From Theropithecus gelada (lineage: Eukaryota; Chordata; Mammalia; Primates; Cercopithecidae), in the NCBI RefSeq assembly GCF_003255815.1, contig NC_037682.1, forward strand, positions 48,657,524-48,721,523: a DNA stretch of 64,000 bases, in the 5' to 3' direction. The notes beneath the pieces were generated by a model, which saw nothing but the letters and a program-made list of their open reading frames with translations, did not search any database and was not told the DNA's origin. A program made the translations under genes and the position numbers. Positions 24,684-40,507 of this stretch are shown one piece after another; the first letter of the stretch is position 1, and each line of letters begins with the position of its first letter.

Positions 24684-25462
24684 ATTTTATTTTTGCCTTT
24701 GTAAGATTTTCTTGGAGAAAATGAAATGAATATTTTGCAAGAAAAAGTTAATTTAAAAATGTAATGGTTTGCAAAAAAAAATGTGATGTACAGATTAAAA
24801 TATTAACCTGATACGTTTCCTGTTTCTCGCTGGCTATAGTCTCTGGTGAGTGGCCTGTGTACATTTGTTTCCATTTCTTTGGAAAATTCCCACTGTCAGC
24901 TCTCGGTCCTGCTTCTATTTACCTATGAAAAGTTTCTTCTGGTGACGGTTCCTTGACATTTGATTGACTGTAGAGGCCTGGAGTGAGGAGGCCTGTGCTT
25001 CTGGGCCCCTGGCTAGGCTTCCACAGCTGCTCAAGGCAACCCCCTACCCCATCCCAGTCAAGGAGCCACTGGGCTGTGGACTCCCTCGTGGGGCCGGTTT
25101 TGTCAGACAGACTGCAGTCCAATTCAAGACAGCACAGGGAACGCTGCGGGCCCCCTTCCAACCCACATGCTTCTGGCTCGCTCCTGGGAGGCAGCTTAGT
25201 GACGGACCATTGCAAACTGGATTTGTATTTAATTCATTTTGACTTGTGATGTATGCTCAAAACAGAAGGCAAGAAGCCAGTTCCATTGAGGGGTGTGTAT
25301 ATTTCTGAGCTTGTTGTTATGGCAGTTTTTCTCTACTGCCAAGAAGAGCATCCGAGGTTCATGGTGACTTTCCAACTATTTAAATTGGGGAAAGTAGATT
25401 CCAGGGCATTCTGAACAGGGGGTACTGCTGCTTTTTTGGCTACTGAACTCTTTGAATTTTAA

Positions 25463-25468
25463 AATAAA
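25463..25468 (+). terminator. Candidate distal poly(A) signal
   Basis: AATAAA in ttttaaaataaaatgtac, followed by tctttggttttaaa. It is the last hexamer before sequence loses its UTR-like look. Confidence 0.45.
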
Positions 25469-28400
25469 ATGTACTCTTTGGTTTTAAACATTACTTGGAA
25501 ATGTCACCATAACAGATGAAGTGGGGTGGTGGTGGTGGTGAGAATGATTTCATAACTGAGTGCAAAGCCCCCCAAACCAAAAAAGGAACCACACAGGAGA
25601 TAATACCCACTCCACAGGGTGGCCATCTGTAGACATTTTCTCAGTGAAAACATGCCAGTGGTTATTTTATTTTATTTTTTACTGTTGGTCTCACTTTCTG
25701 TCTCACACATACAATCCTGTGTAAGAGGGAATGCGGAACCCCCTCCCTTGCTGCTGGTTTTAGAGTGTGCCATCAAGGAATAGGGGTACCCTGTTCTACA
25801 GGAATTGAGGCCCAGATTTCAATCTACAGAGTGAGGGAGTATGTGACAGGCCCTCAACTTGGAGTCGACGGAGAGTACCATGCTCAGAAAAGGCACACTC
25901 CAGCTTTATCCTGCGTAAGCAGGCGATGTGGCCTGGCTTTGAGAGCACTCTCGTTACCTGAGGTAAGATGGGACCATCTGTGACAGTGCTGGCTGGCCGG
26001 TGACACTACAGGGTGGGGAAGACTCTGGGGAATGCCATGTGGCCCTATGATTCCAACTTCCCTTCCTTCCAGGAGACCCCAGGACCTTAAAGAGATTGCA
26101 GTTGACGAAGGGGATGTGAGCACACTTCTGCATCCGTTTGCTGGTGTCCACTCCTCAATTCTGACTTTAACCCGGGTCTAGGTTGAGCCCTGGATGTCTA
26201 GTTATAGCAAGAACCAACAAAAACATTTTAGGATCTAGTATGAAATGGGTTAGGAATAACATCTTTTCCTAATGCCTTCTTGAACCTCCTGAACTGCCAA
26301 GATTCTCTACATGTCCAGAACGTCATTCAGATTATTATAATCGTATGTAGGGTTTGTGAGTCCACATGAAGTAGATGTGCCCAGACTAGTGTAGACGATG
26401 AGAACAAGTGTTTTGTTTTCTCCATCATTTACTTTTCTGCCTGCGTTGGTGTCTGTGGGAGTGTAAGCTGCAGCTAGCCCCTTCCTCTCTCTCTAACCCC
26501 TGGGCTGCCTTCAGGGCAGCTGGGTTCTCTAGAATTTTCCTGGTTATTTTAGGTTGCAGGCCATGGCCAGGGAACCATCTATCTGCCCACAGTTTCATTC
26601 CAGGGGCCTAAAGGGGTGGGGGTGGGGTGGAGCAGACCCTGGCTCAGGCTCAGCCAGACAGGAGCCCATTTTGGCTTTGGGAATTTCCCGCAAGGACAGC
26701 GGAGGACTCCCTGGCAAGTCCTTTTGTGTTCTTACCAAGGGTGGGAAAGAAGAAGCAAATTATTTGTCTAATCCCCAAATCACATTTCTGAGACGTGGCA
26801 GACGAATGCTGGGAGCCCTCTGCTTCCGACACAGCATCAGATGCTGGGGTGTGCAAGGGACTTTGCCCATGTGGGTTGTGCACCGTTATGAAAAGAACAA
26901 AGAGACCTGGCTGGGGAAGACATGAAAAATGGCAGAGCCCCTCCCGGCCCGGTAAACACGCCATGGCTTTGCCACCTCCACTCAAAAGGCTACCACTTTC
27001 ATTGCTCTCCTAGCAAAGAAACCTTTCTTCAGAGCGAGTGGCGGGGTACAAAGGCAGAGTACAAAATGTGCGCACATCACAGTCCCTGCAATTCTGTTTG
27101 AACAAGCGTATTGATTGGGTCTGACCCTGTTACATTTTTTCCCTATTATTTGAAAAGGTGCATCTAAGTGTAGTGAATTGAACCAGTGGAGCTGAACTTT
27201 CCATGAAAACTTCTCAAGGTATTTCTTTAGTTCAAAGCTTTTGAATTTTAAAGGGCATTTTTAATATGAGTCTGTTGAGTATTCTCTGCCACAGCCCAAC
27301 AAGGGATGTTAAATGCAGATGAGGTTGGAGCAGGGTGAGGAAGGAAGCGGACCTGCAGAGGAGGGTGTCTACCAGTCCAGGAAGGTCTGGGTTTTGGGGA
27401 GAAAGGCTCAGCCCCATGCTTTGGAGCAGCTCATGCAGACCCTAAAAGGGACCTCTCTAAGCACAAGGGCAACTGCTTAGCGATAGGGAAGAGGCTTCAC
27501 AGCTTAACTTGAAGACTTGAACTGAGAGAGCCAGGAAGCACTTGCTGAGGGCTCCTCCAAAGGAAGAGGGTTTTGTCCTCATGCATAAGGGCCTCATTGC
27601 TGTTTACTTTCTCTCATACTCGGCCCTAGAGCTGGGAAGGAAGGTGGGAGGCTGAGTCCCTTGACTGAGCTCACAGACAGACAGGAAGCTGCAGTAACTG
27701 TCTGCAGTCACCTACATCCTCCAGCCCCCGGGGGGACCTCACTGATCAGTTGCAGATGCTTTCCCACTGAGCCCTGGGCTGCATCTCAATCCTTAACTGA
27801 TCTGATGTCTTTGGATTTGGATGTGTTGCTGGTTGTGTGCACCATGGCAGCAGTCCCTTTCGCCATCCTGTCCCAGGACCCTGGAACTGTCCACCAAGTC
27901 TCACTCTCCCTACACGGAAGGAGGCTCTCTTTGAGGGCACTGAAGGTGCACGGCTCCTTTTGACTGAGCTCCTGGCTCATGCTGGTCTGAGTCTCTGTTG
28001 CCCCTTGAGGCCTCTTGGGCATGGAAAGCACCTCCTTCCTAGACCCAGAATTCAGGTTCAGAGGCAGAATCATCCCTGAGAGGAGCTGGAAAGTCAGGTC
28101 CTGCACCGAGAGAACCCAGGGCTTGGACATCCCAGCAAAGTCCTTTCAGGGTCTTTGCCAAATCTCCAGCCTAGAAGACAGTGGCCTGGAGGAGCACAGT
28201 AGGGTCAGAATCACAGTGAAAAGCAGTAGTCTCTGGGTCCCTCTCTGCCCACAACTGTGGGAACATCAGCCCCTGCCCCCAGAGTCCTCTTACCTTGTTC
28301 TGGGAGCCCCCAGAGGTGTTCCATGTATGCTCTGAAATCCATTTTCTTGGTTGTCACTTTCAGGACTTCCTGCTGTTACCTGTGTTTCTTGAGGCCACAC

Positions 28401-29371
28401 TGGCTGTTAGGCAAAATAAGGTCCCAGTGACAGCAGTAACTCAGATTTCATGGCCTCTGCCTCCTGCTGCTCACCACAGAAGTCTTCTGCTGTTGTCTCA
28501 CCTGGTTATTCCCAGGAGCCCCCAGACTTTCCTCATGTGAACTCACAACTGTCCTCTCAAGTTTACGTTCTTCCACCTGCAGCTACTTGATGCCTACTGG
28601 CCATGAAGCCTGGAACAGGCTGGCTCCGTCACTGGGGATATGCTGGTCTCGCTTACTACTTGGCCAAAGTGTGCCCCGGGCATCAGCAGGTCCCAGTAAT
28701 GGCCACTCATGCTTATAATTTAAGGTCCCAAGCATTAACTAATTTAGAGGAAAACTTGCTCACCAAAAGGTGATAGTCTCCTTGTAAACTGGCAATTGCT
28801 TAGAGCACGAGCCTCACAAGATGTGATGATTTTCATGATCCTTACCAACAAGAGAACTTCTGCAAGGCAATATCTGCTCCCATACACCTTGTTTTGGTAG
28901 CCAGCCTGTGGGCTTCTCCGGGGCTTGCTTTTGCTCAGTGCCCAGCTTATCACAGATGCTGACTGTTCGGGAAGGTGAGGTTGGAGTGACCGGGTGTCTA
29001 CCTCTGCCTCCCACTTCCCCACTTCTCACTATTCTAGGAGAGCTGGACCTGGGGCAACAAGGCAGAAACCCAGGGACGGTTCTGATAGATTGAACACATG
29101 TGAGCGTATAATGGACACACTGAGCTTGGCACTGGGTTGGGGGGAGGGGGGAGGGTATGGGAGTGACAATCGTGGTTACACTCCAGCACCTCTTCCACCT
29201 CCTAGGAACTCGCCCACCACTAGTGAATCTAGTCCATACCTGAATCTCCACTAATCGGAATCATTTTTCAGATGGTTATTTTGGATAATAATAATTCTGG
29301 TTACATTTAGTGCTGCTTATGTATCACGCACCTTGTGTTACTCTCTGTGGCAGATACAGTAACTACAGACA

Positions 29372-29700
29372 GATAACCATGTGTTCCTCCCCATCATGCT
29401 GCCACTTTAGACTCAAGCAAGGCCATATGTCCAGCTCTGGATAGTGGACCATAAGTTGAAGTGAGATGTGTCACATCTGGGCTGAAGCATTTAAGAACCA
29501 GTGCACTGTTTCTAGCTTTCTCTTGCCCTGCAGTGGCCACCTAGAAGTCACATGTTTCGGAGAGTGGAACCGCAAGATGCAAACTGACTTGCCCTAACTC
29601 TCCACTTTGGAAGGGAACTGCCTGGGAGAGGCCCCAAGATCCACACCTAACTTTGCATGGGTGAGAAATAAACTTTGATATATTTGTCCCCTGGGACTTA
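29372..29700 (+). mobile_element. LTR-like (MaLR/ERVL type) fragment, tentative
   Basis: The pattern 'ccagctctggatagtggacc', later 'ggtgagaaataaactttgat', then 'cctgggacttaag' resembles the end of an old non-coding MaLR/ERVL LTR. The subfamily is not identified. Confidence 0.4.
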
Positions 29701-30679
29701 AGGGTTTATTTTCTACCATAGCATAGTCTAGACTTCCCATACTCTAGGTATTATGATTCCCATATTATAGTTGAGAAAACTGAGGCACAATGGTCCCATG
29801 ACTAGGAATTAGCTGAGTTGAAACTTGAGCTTGTATCCCTCTGACTTCAGGGAGCTTTTAACCACTACATTGGCTGCTATTATCTTAGAGGAAAAAAAGA
29901 GAAACAGAAGAGCTTCCTGGGGACTTATGGGAAGATTTTGATGGAGAAAGGGATGATGGTTCTATAGAGCTGGATTCTGGGTCCTTGGAAAAAGAATAAT
30001 CTTTGGTGAAATCGATGACGACACAGATAGCCTGAAGAGAAACTTAGGTTCGGGAAAGTGCCTGTGTCAGTGCCTACTGTGTGATGAATGGAAACCCCCT
30101 CTGTGGCTGCGATCTGACAGCGAGCATGGCCTTGGGGGCACCTTGGAGAAATGTTACTTAGCACACTTGACCCAGCCACAGGTCTTAGGGCTTTAGGACT
30201 CAGAAACCAGATTTGTCAGCTCTAAGAGTGGGGCTGTCTCTCCGGGCTACAGTCACACTGACCAGGCTTGGGAGACAGATGGAGAAAATTGGATGAGAAC
30301 TGAACTGCCAGGCAGATTGGCTACTGGTATTCACTGACGCTACTACTACCACCCCCAGCCCCACCTGGGGTTGGGATGCGTGTCTTCTTTAGACATGGAG
30401 GTTTCAGGACCAGGGCAGTCTTGGAGAGTCCTGGTGTTACTGAGCTGTACCAACGTGAGGTACTATCTCCACGACAGGAGACTACGTCCCGCAGACCTGA
30501 TGGTCATATTCCTGGACTGGGGCTTCCTCTTTGGAACAGAGGAAGATGGCACTGCCCTTCAGGTGGCTCTTCTCTATGTGGCTGTGACTGACCAGCCCCT
30601 CATCCACAGGTTGACACCATGGGAGGGAGACAGCCCAGTGCAGAAGTGACATGCACTGAGCCAGGCTACCTGTAATCAA

Positions 30680-30845
30680 ATCCGGGTTGTCAGCCCTGTG
30701 ACTTGGGCAAGTTACTTTCCCTCTCCCTCTCCACGCCTCCATGCCCTCACCTGGAAAATAAGGATATTTTTACCTACCTCAGTAGAGCTGTTGTGAGAAT
30801 TAAATGAGTTAGTCCATGGAAAATGTTAAGAACAGTTCTTGCTCC
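30680..30845 (+). mobile_element. MIR
   Basis: Shows the MIR core and flank: 'cccctgtgacttgggcaagt'-like sequence, 'ttactttccctctcc', and 'gttgtgagaattaaatgagt'. Sense orientation. Confidence 0.8.
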
Positions 30846-30889
30846 TATGGGAAGCATCAGAAGAAAAAATATACATATTAGTTATTTAC

Positions 30890-31108
30890 CAGCATTTAAG
30901 TTACAGTCATTTAATATGTATCGCACTCTTGTTCTTTAATTATTTATTTGTTTGCTTGTTTATTGACTGCTTCCCTCACAAGAACACAAGCTTCATGAAA
31001 CCAAGGACACTGTCTTGTTCACTGTATTATCCCTTCTGCCCAGAACGATGTCAGCCACAAAGAGAGTGCTAAGAAATAATTTGTTCAACGAATGAATAAA
31101 TGAATGAA
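30890..31108 (+). mobile_element. L2 LINE 3' end
   Basis: Contains 'aagcttcatgaaaccaagga' and finishes with the L2-typical 'aatgaataaatgaatga' tail. Confidence 0.75.
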
Positions 31109-32643
31109 GTCAAGGCCTGTTGGCCAGGGAGCCCTCTCTCTTTTTGGGATGACTTTGCCTATCTCTGCTCAGCTCTGTTATGTGTTTTATACTGTAGCCC
31201 CCAGAGAGCATCTCTCGCTCTCTTATTTTTAAGTCCCTTGAGTAGTAGATAAGAGCAGGGACTGTGGAATTCCAATCTACCCTTATTAATTCTGTGACTC
31301 TAATTTAAATGCAGGTAAATGATAACCAATATGTATATTTTTTCTGATGCTTCCCATGGGGCTGAGAACTGTTCTTAGCATTTTCTGTGAACTAACTAAT
31401 TTCATTCTCACAACAGCTCTACTGAGGTAGGCAAACCACTGGACTTCATAAGCTTCAGTTTTCTCTTCTGAAACGTGAACATAATAAGACCTACCTTCCA
31501 TGGTTCATTGTGAGGACTAATGGAATTCTCACACAATCCCTGGCTTGGGAGCACTCAAGAAGCATTCACCCGGTTGGTTTTGCCCTTAGGGACAGCAAGG
31601 CTCGATGTGGTTCTTCCACATTTAAACCCTGTGTCCTTTCCTGACTGGGCAGCATAAACAGGTTTGGGGTCATCTACTATCCCCCGACCTCTGTCTTCTG
31701 CCCTCCACCCTCTGCCTTCCATTTCAGGCAGTCACCTGCCGTGGGTAGAGTGATGGTCTGGGGCTTTTGAAGTTGGGGTTTGCAAGGCTGGGCCATGCCA
31801 GGCTGCCCCCGTGAGCTCTCCAGCTGCAGAGGACAGCCACGTCCTTGGAGGCCGCCCCTCCAGCCCTGCGGCTGTCCACCCGACAGCAGATCAACCTGTG
31901 TGCCTCCCTTTGATGTTTGTCCTCAAACTGGAGCCTTGTGCCCTGCTCTGAGAACCTGAGCTTTGAAGTTGGCCTATAAATTGAGCTTTCAGGAAAAAAG
32001 TTGTCTGTTGTGCCTCAGAGCACGGCTGGGCCCTGTAAAGGCACGTGGAGTGCCATGAACACCTGATGAATAATTCTTTTTGGGCCCAAGAAAGATTCAT
32101 TCCATTTAAAGGAGAGGAAAATTCCCTTGACCTTTTCGTTGAAGTTCCGGGAGGGGGGCTTGGAGCGGGGGGCACTTAGAGAGGGTTTTTGTGTCTTCTC
32201 ACTGAAGCCACATGGAGCAGGCAGGTTGTCTTTAAGAGCTGAGCTCCAGTGACTACTCCAAAGGGCTTCCTATCCCTGACTCCTGACCCCAGGTCCGCTC
32301 AGCCAACACCCCCTTTACACTCCCTGCCTCCCACCATGACTGAGGGAGAAGACTGGGTCCTCTCCCAGATGGAGAGGTCTCTGCCCTCTCCACAGCAAAC
32401 CATGTTGGAAATGGCAAGGCTTACGGACTCTGCTGCCTTCTTTTCCTTTCAGGGCCTTGGCGTGGCAAAGGGGTGAGGCAGATATGAATGTGCCTGGATT
32501 TCTCACCTGAAGGAGCCCCCAAAGCAGGCTGACAGTTGCTGACAGTTGCCGAGTGCTTACTCTGCCAGGCCCTCGGCCTTCTTTTGTGCATGACTAGATA
32601 ATAGGATGTAAGTTTGTGTGTAGTTTTCTGAGATCATTCATTC

Positions 32644-32949
<306 letters not shown>

Positions 32950-33687
32950 AAGACCTTTCTTTATGGCAAAATGTAACATACATATAGAAAGTACACACAA
33001 AAAAATGTTCAGCTCAGTGAGTGATCAGAAGGCAAACACCCGCGTAACCACTCTTCAGTCAAGAAATAGAAGTGTGCCAGAGTGCTGGCAGCCCTGGTCC
33101 TGCCCTTCCCTGCTCAGGACACCCTCCCACTCCTGCAAGGGATAAGCACTCCATGGACTTTTGTGGTAACTACTTACTTGCTATTTACAATGTTACTGTC
33201 TAAGCAGACATCACAAAATACAGTAGCTTAGTTTGATCTGTTTTCTGAAATTTCTACAAATAGAATAATTTTCTCAAATAGAAATTCCTTTATGTCCAAC
33301 TTTTTTTCATTAAACATCATTTATATTCATTTATGTCACATGTAACTATGTTTCACTCATTTTTGCTGCTGTACACTATAGTATTCCACTGCATAGATAT
33401 CCAACAATTATTGATCTGTTTTACTGTTGAAGGACATTTGGGCTTTTATAAATAATGTTATTGCTATTACAATAGCATTACTGTAATATTGCTATTACAA
33501 ATAATGCTGCTATTAACATTTCTATGCATGTCTGTTGGTGCACATGCTAAGTGTAGAGGTGCTAGGTCAGAGGATAAGCATATCTTCACATTAGGTAGAA
33601 AATGTCAAACTGTTTTCCAACATAGTGGTACTAATTTATGCTCTGCTCCCACCATCACTATATGATTTGTTGTTCATCCTCATTGTG
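32950..33687 (+). mobile_element. L1M-type LINE 3' sequence
   Basis: Shows old L1 3' patterns: 'aaacacccgcgtaaccactc', 'gtactaatttatgctctgct'. It resumes at about 34213-34430 and 35400-35830, so the LTR at 33688 and the Alu at 35087 seem inserted into it. Confidence 0.55.
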
Positions 33688-34212
33688 GCAGCCAGCTTCT
33701 GAAATGGCCCCCCAAAAATCCTCACCTCTTGGTATTCACACCCTGTGTAATCCCCTCTTCTTAGGTGTGGGCTGGAGCTAGTAACTTACTTCTACTGCAT
33801 AGCATGTCACAGAAGGTAATGGATGTCACTTTCAAGATGAGGTTACAAAAAGGCCTCTATCTTGGGCACCCTCCCTTGCATCCTCACCTGCTTACTGTGA
33901 GGGAAGCCCTGTAGTGAGCTAGTGGGAGGAGGTCTACCCAGCAAGGAACGGATACCTGACCATAGCCAGTGAGGACCTGAGACCTGCTGCAATCACCTGA
34001 GCGAGCTTGCAAGTGAGTTATCCCCCAGTCAAGTCTTGGGTGACTGCAGTCCTAGCTCACACCTCCATCACAGCTTTGTGGGAGACCCTGAGCCAGAGAC
34101 ACTCAACTAAGCCCCGATTCCTGACACATGGAAATGGTGAGATGATAAATGGTGGTTGTTTTAGGCCATCAAGTTTTGAGGTAATTTGTTACACAGTGGT
34201 AGGTAATATACC
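33688..34212 (+). mobile_element. MLT1-type MaLR solo LTR
   Basis: About 525 bp, starting tgtggcagccagcttctgaa-like sequence. It has 'gagaccctgagccagagac', 'gtgagatgataaatggtggt' and the end 'gtaatttgttacacagtgg', which are features of MLT1 LTRs. No internal coding part; it looks like a solo LTR. Confidence 0.7.
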
Positions 34213-34926
34213 CACCAAAACTTTTCATTATTTTAAAATTTTAGCCATTTTGATGAGTATGAAGTAAGCTTAACTAGCATCTTCCTAACCATTAACAGAG
34301 TCGAGCAGCTTTTTAAATGTTCCTTGACCACTTGGATTTCCTTTTTTGTAAAGCCTGTCATGTCTTGCCATTGTTCTATTGAGTTACATATCTTTTTCTT
34401 AGTGATTTGTAGGGATTCTAGATTTCTAGGGTGGCCGGGGTTACCACCAGAAAACAGAGCCTGAGGCCAGGGCTTGCAGGCAGATCATTTATTTGGGAAT
34501 GTCCTAGGGAATCGCAGTGGAAAGGAAAGGAGAGGAAACCAGTCGAAGGGTGGCTTCTCCAGAGCTGGTCACTGTCGTGGGAAACTTGGATTCAGTCTCA
34601 CTGAGACATTCCTTCTGAGGGGCCATGCAAAATGCACCTCAAAATTATCCACTTGAGACATGAAAGAAGGGAGCCTTTCTTTCATATCCTCTAGCTCAGG
34701 GCCCCTATTGGCCAAGAGGTCCCCATGGGGCATTAAGCCCCTCGCTTTTCCAGATCATACATACACATGTGAGTGATTCGACATGACCCCCACACTGGGG
34801 CCACTGAGAAGCCCTGGGGCAGAGGGTGAAGATGCCATCCTGTAGCAGTGATAGCCATAGCAGAGGAAAACGTGGCTGAGAGCATGTGAGGTGGAGCATG
34901 GGAAGTATCTGTCCCACAGCCTCTTA

Positions 34927-35436
<510 letters not shown>

Positions 35437-35960
35437 TTACAGTTTACCTGGAATTGATTTTTAGGTAAGGTATGAAGTGGGTGTCAGGTTTCATTTTTTC
35501 CAAATAGATATCCAGCTTACTGAAGAATCTATTACTTCCTACTGCTGTAGAATGCCACCTTTGTCATAAATCAAATATATATGTGTGCAAATCTATTTGT
35601 GGGCTGTTTTTTTCTACTTTATTGTCTATTTGTCTAGTGTACCAATATCATGATATTTTAATTACTGGAGCTTCATAGCAAGTTTTGATACCCAGGAAAG
35701 CAAGGCTTCTATCTCTCTTGTTCTTATTCTTCACAAGTGTCTTGGTTAATTCTGGTCTTTGCATTTCCTCATAAATTTCAGAGCCAACTTGCTAAGTCTT
35801 CCCCATTACTTCCAATTGGATTTTGAAAAACCGAGCTGCATTGCATTTAGATGACTTTGGGGCGAACTGCATCTCTACAATATTGAGTCTCCTAATCCAT
35901 GAGCATGGAATCCTAATCCATTCATTTATTTGGGCTTTTAAAATTTTCTCTCCAAAATGT

Positions 35961-36186
<226 letters not shown>

Positions 36187-36342
36187 TGAACCAACTTTTC
36201 CACTGAGAACAAGGAGAAAAGTAGGCTGAGATTTAAAAAACACATTTGAAGCATTGGAGAGCATTTGAAGCACTGCTGTCAACACAGTAAAAATTTATGG
36301 AGCCAAGATCCAGAGGAAAGGAAGAAAGGTAGGGGTGTGAGC

Positions 36343-36770
36343 TCAGCATTTGACGCCACTTTTCTCCTCAGGTGGATTGTCTAGCCCAAAAGCTGCAGCT
36401 GAGAGCCCAAGAAGCTGCTCAGCAGCGATTTGACTCCAAGCAGCTGTTCTTTGATAGACTCCCAAAGTTGCACCCTGTTCGTATGCCTGGCAGTCAGCCA
36501 AGCACCCAAGTGGGCATCTTTGTACAGATTTTGGGGGCTCTAGAGTTCCTTCATCTCCAGTACTCTTTCCTTCAAATCCGTCACCTCGACAGCCCTCAAT
36601 GCTGATCTCTGTTTCTTTTGCCCAGTGAGATTGCTGCCACTTCAGTTTGGACTTGTTTCCTTTGCAGTGGTTTGGAAGTGGCCTAAGGAAGAAATCTGGG
36701 TTGAATGTAGGACTCTCCTCGTGTGCTTTCCTTCTCTCAATGATCGTAAGTCCTGCATAGGTTGGCCAAC
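36343..36770. other. Unidentified segment with open frames on both strands
   Basis: The + frame from about 36370 reads VDCLAQKLQLRAQEAAQQRF and onward to LPKLHPVR, a helix-like charged stretch following a good acceptor-like tract, cttttctcctcag at 36359-36371. The - strand is open over 143 codons. The sequence to its right, from 36770, is L1-like, so an L1-internal origin is possible. I do not recognise a gene. Confidence 0.35.
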
Positions 36771-36971
36771 ACAAATTTCTTTGCTTTTATTCTTGAAGAA
36801 TATTTTCACTGGGTATAGGACTGAGTTGGTGGTTATTTTAATTTTTTTTTTTTTTCAGTGCTTTGAAGGTATCACTACATTTTATTTTTATTTATTTAGA
36901 GATAGGGGTCTGGCTCGGTCACCCAGGAAGTTTCTGGCTTCCTTTGCTTCTGTTCAGAAGTCAGTTGTCCT

Positions 36972-37705
<734 letters not shown>

Positions 37706-37831
37706 TAGGTGTGGTTTTCCTTGTCTTTATGCCGTTTAGGTTTTGTAGGGATTCTCAAACCTGTGGGTGGGACATTTTTTGTCAGTTTTGAAATATTATC
37801 ATCCATTTTCTCTTTTAAAATTTGATTTTCA

Positions 37832-37945
37832 GCCAGGCATGGTGGCACATGCCTGTAGTTCCAGGTATTTGGCTGACGCAGGAGGATTACTTGAGCCCAG
37901 AAGGTTGAATCTAGCCTGAGCAACATAGTAAGACTCTGTCTCTTA
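37832..37945 (+). mobile_element. FLAM-like Alu monomer
   Basis: A single arm, gccaggcatggtggcacatg to actctgtctctta. The flanks aatttgattttc and aaattgattttc are near-identical. Confidence 0.8.
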
Positions 37946-38429
37946 ACATTTTTCTTCAAATTGATTTTCTTTATACTCTCTTTTCTCTCTTTCAGGAGTC
38001 AATTATTTGAATGTTAGCCCTTTGTACTCTCCATTATGCAAGAATCCATTACACCATTGTGAGAAAGATTTGACAAATCAATTAGTCTTTTCTCTTACCG
38101 AAGTGCTTCTGCCACTCAAATTCTCCTGTACTCTGAAGCAATGTCTATTTCCGACATCAGCAGTGGTAAAACCCATAAACCTTCTTGGAATTTGGACAGT
38201 CACCTTTTGTTTCAAGAACATAGGACAAAAGATGTGGAGATTTTTCCTGGTCGCAAGGTTAAATGTTTAAGGTTATAGGCTGCACTATGCCTGTCCTAAG
38301 TGCCAGGTCCTGAGTGACCGAGGGACCCACATGCTCTTGGATCAATATGCATGTGTTCTTGACATGCAGGGCCCTCTAAAGCATGGGCCCCTGAGGCAGA
38401 AGCCCATCTTACCTGAGTTTAAGGGCGGG

Positions 38430-38612
38430 TTTCTCAATCTCAACATTATTGACATTTGGGCCAGATAATTCTTGCTGTGTGGGGCTGTCCTGTGCATCAA
38501 AGGATGGTGAGCAGCATCCCTAGAGTCTACCTACTAGACACTAGTAGTGCCTCCCAGCTGTCACAAACAGAAATATCTCCCAACATTGCTAATGTTCCCT
38601 GGCCAAGGCAGG
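38430..38612 (+). mobile_element. MER20-like hAT-Charlie element
   Basis: Matches the MER20 pattern I know: 'tctcaatctcaacattattg', 'ggggctgtcctgtgcatc', 'agcagcatccctagagtcta' and 'atctcccaacattgctaatg'. The 3' end is lost. Confidence 0.7.
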
Positions 38613-38989
38613 GAAAGTGGGTGGATCACAAAATTATTTCTGGCTCAGAACCATGAGCTTAAGGATAATACTCCAGACAGGAAAGGCCCACGTGAACAGT
38701 TCCACTTAGAACTTAGTATCAATAAATATTCTGCTTAACGAATAAAAGAAAGCACATCACTAGTTTAACCAGAGACATGGGTTATTCTGAATTTCATATT
38801 TTCCTTTGGCTTCGACTATTTGCAAGCTTCAAGCTGAGTTTCAAGTTTACTACATTAGCTATGTGGGCCTCAGTTTTCTGGATAGATCTTTTATTTCTAA
38901 TATATTAATTCTTGTGGAAATGGCTTCATGTGGTTTGAAGAGCTTGTTAGGCAAAATTGCCTTATGAAACTTCAGCCTTAGGAGGGATA

Positions 38990-39267
<278 letters not shown>

Positions 39268-39997
39268 CTTGAAGTAGTTTTGAGAGCAATGAACAGCAGT
39301 TGTGGGAGTTGGAGAGAGCAGGAAAGGCGCTGTTCGGTAATAGTGGTGGGTACACCTTGTGAGGAACATACAGGAGGTATTGCTTGGGTTTTTCTTGTGT
39401 CAGAAATAATGGTGAGGATGCTTTCTGAGAGTAGGGTGGGAAGCTGAAGTTTAGAAATCAAGCCAGCAGGGATTCAAGCCATAGTAATTTGGGTGTTAAA
39501 GTTAATGTGTACTTCTAGTTTAGAGACAGAATAATGAAGTCATTTCTTTTCTTGGAAATCACTCAAAAGCAACAGATAATGAGAAACAGAAGTGCAAACT
39601 CCAGCTTCAACAAAACTAGGAGACATCTGAAACTCTTAACTCTAAAATAGGTGAAAGAGTTGGAAAGGTAGTGAATATAAAGTGAGAATACAGGAGGATG
39701 GCCGCTTCTGCAGGGTCCAAGTAAGCTAATTAGAGTGTCTTCCTTAAGTGAAGTGATTTGTAGGACCAGTCTGTCAGAGTGGCAAGGACAAAAAGAGACC
39801 TGGCATTCTGACAGCCCTATAATGCCTGATCTTCACCGTCAGAGTTACAGTGGTTCCCACAACCCTGAATCATGAAAGAAATTTCTGCTAGCTTGACCAC
39901 TCTCCAACATGAAAATCCTACAAATAACTGGGAAGACTCTCATTTAAAGATGAGTCATCAGTTTTCCCCATCTAGGTATATAGCAATTTCTTCCTAA

Positions 39998-40342
<345 letters not shown>

Positions 40343-40349
40343 AAAACTT

Positions 40350-40507
40350 ATTTTTTTAAGAGATAGGGTATCACTCTGTTTCCCAGGCTGGAGTACACTC
40401 GTGCATTCATAGCTCAATGCAGCCTCAAACTCCTGGGCTCAAGTGATCCTCCCATCTCAGCTTCCTGAATAGCTGGGACTACAGGTTATGAACCATTACT
40501 CCCAGCC
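40350..40507 (-). mobile_element. FLAM-like Alu monomer, antisense
   Basis: A single arm of about 158 bp with gggtatcactctgtttccca and ending accattactcccagcc. Confidence 0.8.

Larger units (their letters stand above)
25491..32643. other. Intergenic sequence, PLEKHA7 side
   Basis: No exon with splice or family support. A (GGT)n tract sits near 25527-25543. MIR-type pieces are at 29740-29870 (antisense), 30680-30845 (sense) and 31240-31440. The rest appears unique. Confidence 0.6.

Noticed and set aside
27661..28540. Several overlapping open frames of 80-114 codons on both strands
   Set aside because: No splice signals, family motifs or start context; typical chance frames in GC-rich intergenic DNA.
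33688..34212. A retroviral provirus
   Set aside because: Only an LTR-like unit is present, with no gag, pol or env sequence beside it.
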